Assembly: GCA_007122945.1 (NCBI GenBank)
Contig: SKSP01000223.1
Coordinates: 1-11,439, forward strand
Direction: 5' to 3'
Source: Ilumatobacteraceae bacterium
GTDB taxonomy: Bacteria; Actinomycetota; Acidimicrobiia; Acidimicrobiales; Ilumatobacteraceae
DNA: 11,439 nt
Part shown: positions 6,060-10,684 of the stretch, piece by piece
How the letters are laid out: each line of letters begins with the position of its first letter
Position numbering within the stretch: position 1 is the first letter of the stretch
Position numbers and translations under genes: made by a program
The notes under the pieces: generated by a model
Seen by the model: the letters and a program-made list of their open reading frames with translations, nothing else
Database searches by the model: none
What the model was told of the DNA's origin: nothing

Positions 6060-7217
6060 ATGGGGAACGACCACCACCGCGAGGACGCGGTGGAGACCCT
6101 CGAAACGCAAGCGCACCAACTGTTGGACCGGCTGTGGGCACGCGGCTGGCAACCGGCCGAGCTCGTCCGCGTCGTACGGCGCAGCACCAAGGACACCGCC
6201 GCGCACGACCTGCTCGCCCGCCTGATCGCCGCCGATCACGCCCGCCGACGCCCCGCGACGCTGCACCCGCGTTGGCAGCAGCAGATCCGGTCACTCGCCC
6301 TGCCGGACGTCGGCGCCGCCCCGGGCTGGCTGCGGGCGACGATCGACGGTGGCGGCCGCGTCCGGTTGCGCGTCGCATTCGCGCTCGTCGGCATCCTCGG
6401 CACGCTCGGGTCCTTGCCGCGGCTGATCCCGCCGCCTGGTTGCGGGCCTGACGACGTCGACGTCGCGCTCGGTGGCAGCCGCGCCGCCACCGACGGGAGC
6501 GAGCGCGACCCGGTGCTCGAGCGGGTTCGGGCCCTGCTCGCCAAGGCCGAGTCGACCGAGTACCCGGCGGAGGCCGAGGCGTTCACCGCCAAGGCACACG
6601 AACTGATGACCCGTCACGCCATCGACGCCGCAGTGGTCGACGGTCGAACCGTCGCCGCCGGCTGGGTCACGGCGGTGCGCATCCCGCTCGACGACCCGTA
6701 CCTCGAGACCAAGGCGTTGCTCCTGCACGTCGTGGCCAAGCACACCCGTTGCCGGTCGGTCCACCACGTCGGCTACGCGATGGCGACGGTCGTCGGCGCG
6801 AGCGACAACCTGGCGGCGGTCGAGGTGCTGTTCACCTCGCTGCTGCTCCAAGCGCAGCAGGCGCTGCTCGCCGAGGGCGCGTCGGCGCCGCCGGGGGCCC
6901 GCGAGCGGAGCCGCGGCTACCGGTCGTCGTTCCTGACCGCCTACGCGTACCGGGTCGGCCAGCGGTTGGCGGAGGTGTCCGCCGACGTCGCCGCCGACGT
7001 GTCGGCCGCGTCGGGGGTCGACGTGCTGCCGGTGCTCGCCGACCGTCGGCGGGTGGTCGACGAGACGATCGACGATCTGTTCGGGGACCTCACCTCGTCG
7101 CGGCGCCGAGCCCCGAGCGACCCAGCCGGCTGGGCGAGCGGTCGCCGGGCCGCGGATCGCGCCCGCCTCCGCGGCCCCGACCTGTCGAACGGCGTGCGGG
7201 GCGCGATCGCCTCGTGA
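6060..7217 (+). CDS. DUF2786 domain protein
   Basis: This 385-residue protein has no signal peptide or membrane segment. Residues about 150-190 carry the DUF2786 signature 'VLERVRALLAKAESTEYPAEAEAFTAKAHELMTRHAID', a helical domain found in phage-linked and bacterial proteins with no settled role. The N-terminal part (about 1-80) is helical and basic ('LLDRLWARGWQPAELVRVVRRSTKDTAAHDLLARLIAADHARR'). The part after DUF2786 includes 'YLETKALLLHVVAKHTRC…ASDNLAAVEVLFTSLLLQAQQALL' and ends in an Arg-rich tail. A charged, helical, soluble protein of this kind may bind nucleic acid, but that is inference. The start at 6060 is fixed by GGAGAG. The stop (7215-7217) lies in the first unit of a 12-bp tandem repeat, which supplies two further in-frame TGA codons. 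A toxin-antitoxin pair follows 98 bp downstream. Confidence 0.85.
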   Translation: MGNDHHREDAVETLETQAHQLLDRLWARGWQPAELVRVVRRSTKDTAAHDLLARLIAADHARRRPATLHPRWQQQIRSLALPDVGAAPGWLRATIDGGGRVRLRVAFALVGILGTLGSLPRLIPPPGCGPDDVDVALGGSRAATDGSERDPVLERVRALLAKAESTEYPAEAEAFTAKAHELMTRHAIDAAVVDGRTVAAGWVTAVRIPLDDPYLETKALLLHVVAKHTRCRSVHHVGYAMATVVGASDNLAAVEVLFTSLLLQAQQALLAEGASAPPGARERSRGYRSSFLTAYAYRVGQRLAEVSADVAADVSAASGVDVLPVLADRRRVVDETIDDLFGDLTSSRRRAPSDPAGWASGRRAADRARLRGPDLSNGVRGAIAS

Positions 7218-7261
7218 GTCGGGTCGTGAGTCGGGTCACGAGTCGGGTCGTGAGTCGAGTC
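7214..7261 (+). repeat. 12-bp tandem repeat, four copies
   Basis: GTGAGTCGGGTC is repeated at 7214-7225 and 7226-7237. Variant copies follow at 7238-7249 (first bases AC instead of GT) and 7250-7261 (GAGTC instead of GGGTC). It begins on the stop codon of the DUF2786 gene and ends 12 bp before the toxin-antitoxin operator. Confidence 0.9.
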
Positions 7262-7272
7262 GACGACGCACG

Positions 7273-7300
7273 CGTACGTGCGATGATGAGAGCACGTACG
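7273..7300. promoter_or_regulatory. Operator-like inverted repeat of the toxin-antitoxin operon
   Basis: CGTACGTGC (7273-7281) and GCACGTACG (7292-7300) are perfect complements around a 10-bp centre (GATGATGAGA). Arm centres are 19 bp apart, close to two helical turns, so a dimeric repressor would see both arms on one face. The element covers the -35 region and spacer ahead of the -10 at 7304. This is where Phd/YefM-type antitoxins usually bind to repress their own operon. Confidence 0.65.
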
Positions 7301-7303
7301 TAC

Positions 7304-7309
7304 TACCAT
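7304..7309 (+). promoter_or_regulatory. -10 (TACCAT) of the toxin-antitoxin operon
   Basis: TACCAT ends 6 nt (GTCGGC) before the ATG at 7316, with no Shine-Dalgarno, indicating a leaderless operon mRNA. The -10 directly abuts the inverted repeat at 7273-7300, so operator occupancy would block polymerase. Confidence 0.55.
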
Positions 7310-7315
7310 GTCGGC

Positions 7316-7540
7316 ATGGTCGTCACGGCGTCGAAGTTGCGCGAGAACGTGTACCGGATCCTCGATGAGGTCCTCGAGACCGGGGTGCCCGTCGAGATCG
7401 AGCGGAACGGTCGGCGCTTGCGGATCGTGGTCGTCGATGCGCCGTCGCCACTCGACCGCCTCGTCGCTCGCCCCGACTCCATCGTCGGCGACCCCGACGA
7501 CCTCGTGCACGTCGACTGGTCCACCGAATGGCGTCCGTGA
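7316..7540 (+). CDS. Phd/YefM-type antitoxin
   Basis: This 74-residue protein has the Phd/YefM fold in residues 1-45 ('MVVTASKLRENVYRILDEVLETGVPVEIERNGRRLRIVVVD'). The 'ASKLREN', 'LDEVLETG.P..IERNGR' pattern is the N-terminal DNA-binding dimer of this family. The C-terminal part (about 46-74, 'LDRLVARPDSIVGDPDDLVHVDWSTEWRP') is probably disordered until it wraps the toxin, with Trp/Arg residues at the end likely blocking the active site. It acts in the cytoplasm as antitoxin and autorepressor. The ATG at 7316 is chosen because the family motif starts there and TACCAT is 6 nt upstream. It overlaps the toxin gene and is a bicistronic operon with it. Confidence 0.9.
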   Translation: MVVTASKLRENVYRILDEVLETGVPVEIERNGRRLRIVVVDAPSPLDRLVARPDSIVGDPDDLVHVDWSTEWRP

Positions 7541-7911
7541 TCCGGCTCGACACCCACGTCGTCGCCTGGCTGTACGCCGGCGAGGTCGATCGGTTGAGCG
7601 ACAACGCGCGGCGGTCGATCGACCGCGAGGTGCTCGCGATCAGCCCGCTCGTGCAGCTGGAGCTCACGTTCCTCCACGAGATCGGCCGACTGCGGGTCGA
7701 TGGCGCGACGATCGTCGACGACCTCCGGGGCCGGATCGGCCTCGCGGTCTCCGACGTGCCCCTGGTCGCGTCCGTCGCTGCGGCCGAACCGCTCGGCTGG
7801 ACCCGCGACCCGTTCGACCGCCTGATCGTCGCCGACGCCCTCGCCGCGGGCTCACCGCTGCTGACCCGCGACGAGGTCATCCGAGCCAACATCGCCACGG
7901 CCACCTGGTGA
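7528..7911 (+). CDS. vapC: VapC-type PIN-domain toxin
   Basis: This 127-residue PIN-domain protein is a probable Mg-dependent RNase toxin neutralised by the preceding antitoxin. The acidic active-site residues are all present: D8 ('RLDTHVVAWL'), E45 ('SPLVQLELTFLHEIGRL'), D97 ('TRDPFDRLIVADALAAG') and D115 ('LLTRDEVIR'). Length and motif order are normal for VapC, so it looks intact. VapC toxins typically cleave tRNA or a conserved rRNA loop; the target here cannot be told from sequence. ATG 7528 overlaps the antitoxin by 13 bp. The in-frame GTG at 7537 would give a GTGA 4-bp overlap and the more usual N-terminus 'MIRLDTH', and may be the true start. There is no Shine-Dalgarno for either, consistent with translational coupling. 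The stop lies in a 10-bp tandem repeat. Confidence 0.92.
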   Translation: MASVIRLDTHVVAWLYAGEVDRLSDNARRSIDREVLAISPLVQLELTFLHEIGRLRVDGATIVDDLRGRIGLAVSDVPLVASVAAAEPLGWTRDPFDRLIVADALAAGSPLLTRDEVIRANIATATW

Positions 7912-7930
7912 CACCTGGTGACACCTGGTG
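7901..7930 (+). repeat. 10-bp tandem repeat, three copies, over the toxin stop
   Basis: CCACCTGGTG is followed by two exact copies of ACACCTGGTG (7911-7920 and 7921-7930). The toxin's TGA (7909-7911) comes from the first junction. Because the unit is 10 bp, the further TGAs at 7919 and 7929 fall in the other two frames, so all three frames are closed within 23 bp. Confidence 0.85.
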
Positions 7931-7972
7931 ACGACGCCGTTCCCGTATCGGCGGCGCGGGTTCTCGTCGTCA
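7929..7972. terminator. Possible bidirectional terminator, convergent genes
   Basis: TGACGACG (7929-7936) and CGTCGTCA (7965-7972) pair perfectly across a 28-nt loop that contains a minor CCCG/CGGG pairing (7942-7945 with 7957-7960). It lies between the convergent toxin and oxygenase genes. There is no T-tract, and the stem is modest. Confidence 0.35.
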
Positions 7973-7992
7973 GGTCGGGACGCAACGGCGTG

Positions 7993-8976
7993 TCAGCTGT
8001 CGGGGAGCATCGCAGCTGACTTGGCGGCGATCCACTCGCCCGCCACGACCGGCTCGTAGCGCGCGGGCTGATCGTCGGTGACCGTGGTCGGCGCGGTCGA
8101 GACGGTCGCGTCGTACCGCGGTTGGAAGAAGAACGGGATCGACACGCGATCCACCGCGGTGGCACCGGGGATGACGACCCGGTGGAGCGTCGACACCCAC
8201 CGGTCGTTCACCCAGCGGGCCATCAGATCACCGATGTTCACGACCAACCCGCCCGGGACGTGGGGGACGTCGTGCCACTCGCCGTCGTGGTGGATCTGGA
8301 GGCCGGGCTCGTCCTCGGCGTACAGCACGGTGAGGATCCCGTAGTCGGTGTGCGCGCCGCGCCGCAGCTGTCCGGGGAGCGGCGGTGCCTCGACCTCGGG
8401 GTAGTGGTTGACGAGCAGGAGCGACGTGCCGTCGGTGAGGCTGGAGGCGAACCAGTCGCTCGGGAGGTCGAGCGATTCGGCCGCGAGGCCGGCGATCTCG
8501 AACGCCACCCGCTCCATCTCGACGAAGCATCGCTCGAGCGCCGGACGCAGCTCCGACGGTCGGTTCGGCCACAGGTTCGGCGCGCCCATCGACCGCTCGC
8601 CGATCGGGCGGTCCTCGCCCGGCGGGTCGCCCTCGAAGCGAGCCACGTTGAACGACTCGGAGAGGTCGGGCGGGGTCTCGTCCCCCAGCGTCGCCGCGAG
8701 TGCGGTCGCATCGACCCCCAGGTAGCCGCGGAACCCCCACGGCTCGGTCGAGGTGACCTGTGACTTCTCCTCGAACGGCAGCGCGAAGAACTCGCGGGAT
8801 CGCCCGATCGCCTCGCGGATCACGGCGTCGTCGACTCCGTGGCCGGTGACCGCGAAGAACCCGGACGTCCGGCACGCCTCGTCGATCGCGGCGGCGACTC
8901 GCGGCCGGGCGGCGGGATCGTCGCGGGCCGGCCCGAGGTCGATCACCGGGACGAGGTCGTCGGTGGCGCGGCTCAT
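7993..8976 (-). CDS. Isopenicillin-N-synthase-like 2-oxoglutarate/Fe(II) oxygenase
   Basis: This 327-residue protein belongs to the non-haem iron oxygenase family that includes isopenicillin N synthase and plant-type dioxygenases. The N-terminal DIOX_N region (about 8-115) has 'VPVIDLG…ACRTSGFFAVTGHGVDDAVI…REFFALPFEEK' and 'WGFRGYLGVDA'. The catalytic barrel keeps the iron ligands H209 and D211 ('GAHTDYGILTVLY') and H265 ('STLHRVV'). It also has the R277-x-S279 pair ('DRVSIPFFFQP'), which in 2-oxoglutarate enzymes binds the co-substrate. 'GGLVVNIGDLMARWVNDRW' is another family hallmark. It is probably a soluble oxidase or hydroxylase of unknown substrate; neighbours give no beta-lactam cluster, so I do not call it a penicillin enzyme. 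The start is supported by TATTCT 6 nt upstream. It is divergent from the amidase gene. Confidence 0.9.
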   Translation of the reverse strand: MSRATDDLVPVIDLGPARDDPAARPRVAAAIDEACRTSGFFAVTGHGVDDAVIREAIGRSREFFALPFEEKSQVTSTEPWGFRGYLGVDATALAATLGDETPPDLSESFNVARFEGDPPGEDRPIGERSMGAPNLWPNRPSELRPALERCFVEMERVAFEIAGLAAESLDLPSDWFASSLTDGTSLLLVNHYPEVEAPPLPGQLRRGAHTDYGILTVLYAEDEPGLQIHHDGEWHDVPHVPGGLVVNIGDLMARWVNDRWVSTLHRVVIPGATAVDRVSIPFFFQPRYDATVSTAPTTVTDDQPARYEPVVAGEWIAAKSAAMLPDS

Positions 8977-8982
8977 CGTCCC

Positions 8983-8988
8983 AGAATA
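8983..8988 (-). promoter_or_regulatory. -10 (TATTCT) of the oxygenase gene
   Basis: On the minus strand TATTCT ends 6 nt (GGGACG) before the ATG at 8976, the most consensus-like -10 in the window. There is no Shine-Dalgarno. It sits at the edge of a 12-bp tandem duplication, which leaves a second TATTC 12 bp further upstream. Confidence 0.6.
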
Positions 8989-9007
8989 GTTCGGGGAATA
9001 GTTCGGG
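8984..9007. repeat. Exact 12-bp tandem duplication at the oxygenase promoter
   Basis: GAATAGTTCGGG occurs twice without change (8984-8995 and 8996-9007). On the minus strand it reads CCCGAACTATTC twice, so it carries the bulk of the -10 hexamer. It is conspicuously AT-richer than its surroundings. It may be a duplicated regulator site or a promoter-tuning slippage event. Confidence 0.9.
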
Positions 9008-9029
9008 CTGCCGGAGGCGGCGACGCGAA

Positions 9030-9065
9030 GTGGTGCGGACCGTGGTGCGGTCCGTGGTGCGGTCC
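9030..9065 (+). repeat. 12-bp tandem repeat, three copies, in the divergent spacer
   Basis: GTGGTGCGGACC (9030-9041) is followed by two exact copies of GTGGTGCGGTCC (9042-9053 and 9054-9065). It lies 40 bp before the amidase start, between the oxygenase promoter and the amidase gene. I see no clear -10 or Shine-Dalgarno for the amidase in the remaining spacer. Confidence 0.9.
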
Positions 9066-9105
9066 GACCGTCGTCTCCAGCGGTTCGGCGCGCGAACCTG
9101 GCGCC

Positions 9106-10566
9106 ATGACCGAGCCGAGGACGGACGACGTGCACTGGTGGTCGGCGAACGAGATCGCCGCAGCGATCCGCTCCGGGGAGGTGTCGAGCCGGGAGGTGCT
9201 CGAGCACCTCGTCGCTCGAATCGAACGCCTCGACGGGCCGATCAACGCGGTCGTGTGCTGGGATCTCGACCGCGCCCGAGCGACCGCCGATGCGGCCGAT
9301 GCGGCCGTGGCGGCCGGCGACGCGCCCCTCGGGCCGCTGCACGGCGTGCCGATGACGGTCAAGGACTCGTTCGCCACCGAGGGGTGTATCACGACGTCGG
9401 GCGCACCCGAGCTGGCCGATCACGTGCCGACCACCGACGCCTGGCCCGTCGCCCGGCTCCGCGATGCCGGCGCCGTCGTGTTCGCCAAGACCAACCTGCC
9501 GATCTACGCCGGCGACATCCAGAGCTTCAACGACGTCTACGGCACCACCAACAACCCCCACGACGTCACCCGCGGCCCGGGCGGTTCGAGCGGTGGGTCG
9601 TCGGCGGCGCTCGCGATGGGGTTCACCCCGATCGAGCTGGGCTCCGACATCGGCGGCTCGATCCGCGTCCCCGCCCACTACTCGGGCGTGATGGGGCACA
9701 AGCCGAGCTACGGCATCGTTCCCGCCCACGGCCAGATCCCCGGCCCGCCGGGCACGCTGTCGCAGGCCGACCTCGCCGTCGCCGGGCCGATGGCGCGCAC
9801 CGTGGACGACCTCGTCACCGAGCTCGGCGTCCTGGCCGGGCCCGACCGCTGGAACACCCCGGCGTGGCGGCTCGAGCTGCCACCGCCCCGGGCCGAACGG
9901 TTGGAGGACCTGCGCATCGCGGCGTGGCTCGACGACGAGCACTGCCGGGTCGACGCCGACACCGCCCGCGTGCTCGACGAGACGGTCGCCGTGATCGAGG
10001 GCGCCGGCGGCCGGGTCGACACCGGGGCCCGGCCCGGGTTCAGCCTGGCCAAGGTCGACGACGTGTTCCAACAGCTCCTCGCGATGGCGCTCGCGGGTGG
10101 CTACCCGCGCGACCAGATCGAGCGGATGGCCGTGGCCGACGGCGACGATCCGATGTCGATCGCCATGCGACGCACCGCCGCGCGGCATCGCGAGTGGCTG
10201 TCGTACAACGAGCGACGACTGCAGATCCGCGAGCGCTGGCGTGAGTTCTTCGAGCGGTTCGACGCGATCCTGCTGCCCGTCCAGCCCCGCCCGGCGATCC
10301 CCCACGACCAGGAAGGTCCGATGTGGGCGCGCACCGTCGAGATCGACGGCGAGACCCAGCCGTACGACTACCTGTTCCGCTGGACCGGCCCGGCCGGCGT
10401 GGCCTTCCTGCCGGCGACCGTGGTGCCGGCGGGGATGTCGAGCGACGGGCTGCCGATCGGCGTCCAGATCGTCGGGCCGTACCTCCACGACCACACCACG
10501 CTGCGTCTCGCCGCGATCGTCGCCGACCTCCGCGGCGGCTGCCCCCGCCCCGCCCTCGCCGACTGA
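9106..10566 (+). CDS. Amidase-signature-family hydrolase
   Basis: This 486-residue cytoplasmic protein is a complete amidase-signature enzyme that would hydrolyse an amide bond through a Ser-cisSer-Lys triad. All three residues are visible: Lys86 in 'GVPMTVKDSF', cis-Ser161 in 'GPGGSSGGSSAAL', and nucleophile Ser185 in 'GSDIGGSIRVPA'. The 24-residue gap between the serines equals that of fatty-acid amide hydrolase. The C-terminal part has 'FFERFDAILLPVQPRPAIPHD' and 'GPAGVAFLPATVVPAG…GLPIGVQIVGPYLHD', usual for the family. It lacks the neighbours expected of GatA (no gatB or gatC), so it is more likely catabolic than tRNA-dependent. The substrate is unknown. The ATG at 9106 is chosen because 'MTEPRTDDVHWWSANEIAAAI' gives a normal N-terminus; an in-frame ORF to 8839 would run through the repeat and is not supported. 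It is divergent from the oxygenase gene. Confidence 0.92.
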   Translation: MTEPRTDDVHWWSANEIAAAIRSGEVSSREVLEHLVARIERLDGPINAVVCWDLDRARATADAADAAVAAGDAPLGPLHGVPMTVKDSFATEGCITTSGAPELADHVPTTDAWPVARLRDAGAVVFAKTNLPIYAGDIQSFNDVYGTTNNPHDVTRGPGGSSGGSSAALAMGFTPIELGSDIGGSIRVPAHYSGVMGHKPSYGIVPAHGQIPGPPGTLSQADLAVAGPMARTVDDLVTELGVLAGPDRWNTPAWRLELPPPRAERLEDLRIAAWLDDEHCRVDADTARVLDETVAVIEGAGGRVDTGARPGFSLAKVDDVFQQLLAMALAGGYPRDQIERMAVADGDDPMSIAMRRTAARHREWLSYNERRLQIRERWREFFERFDAILLPVQPRPAIPHDQEGPMWARTVEIDGETQPYDYLFRWTGPAGVAFLPATVVPAGMSSDGLPIGVQIVGPYLHDHTTLRLAAIVADLRGGCPRPALAD

Positions 10567-10627
10567 CGACCCGCTTTCCTCCGCGAATCCGCGACCCCTT
10601 CACGGATTCGCGGAACGAAGCGGGTCG
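10567..10627. terminator. Long hairpin after the amidase gene
   Basis: The outer arms CGACCCGCTT (10567-10576) and AAGCGGGTCG (10618-10627) pair over 10 bp. The inner arms TCCGCGAATCCG (10580-10591) and CGGATTCGCGGA (10603-10614) pair over 12 bp around an 11-nt loop, with a 3-nt internal mismatch between them. It starts directly at the amidase stop codon. There is no T-tract after it. A terminator is the simplest reading, also insulating the next gene. Confidence 0.6.
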
Positions 10628-10672
10628 TGCGAGACTCGGCCGGCGCGGGGTCGGCTGGGGGTCGCCCCGAAC

Positions 10673-10679
10673 GAAGGAG
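10673..10679 (+). promoter_or_regulatory. Shine-Dalgarno of the second LLM gene
   Basis: GAAGGAG ends 5 nt before the ATG at 10685 and fixes the start. Unlike most genes here this one therefore has a leader. Its promoter must lie in the 45 bp after the hairpin or upstream; I see no clear -10. Confidence 0.75.
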
Positions 10680-10684
10680 CACCC

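Noticed and set aside
4180..6378. A 732-codon minus-strand frame opposite the lipoprotein, LLM and DUF2786 genes
   Set aside because: It spans three genes with good family motifs on the plus strand and has a biased low-complexity product. Shadow ORF.
5944..7286. CGATGA 17 bp upstream of the -10 in both the DUF2786 and toxin-antitoxin promoters
   Set aside because: Only two cases, the hexamer is not seen at the other candidate promoters, and it is compatible with chance in this composition. Noted but not called as a -35 class.
6749..7315. Extension of the antitoxin upstream through the 12-bp repeat (…SRVVSRVTSRV…)
   Set aside because: It would overlap the DUF2786 gene for most of its length. 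The antitoxin family begins exactly at ATG 7316, next to a promoter and operator.
7214..7930. Toxin-antitoxin pair flanked by repeats as a mobile element with target duplications
   Set aside because: The left 12-bp and right 10-bp units are unrelated in sequence, there is no transposase or integrase, and the repeats are tandem arrays rather than a matched pair of flanking copies.
7993..8976. Isopenicillin N synthase and a beta-lactam biosynthetic cluster
   Set aside because: The fold family is shared by many oxidases. No ACV synthetase, acyltransferase or transporter is nearby.
7214..9065. CRISPR array
   Set aside because: The repeats are short head-to-tail units without spacers and no cas gene is present.
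8977..10494. N-terminal extension of the oxygenase across the amidase region
   Set aside because: The in-frame extension lies antisense to the amidase and shows no domain. 'MSRATDDLVPVIDLG' with TATTCT 6 nt upstream is a normal start.
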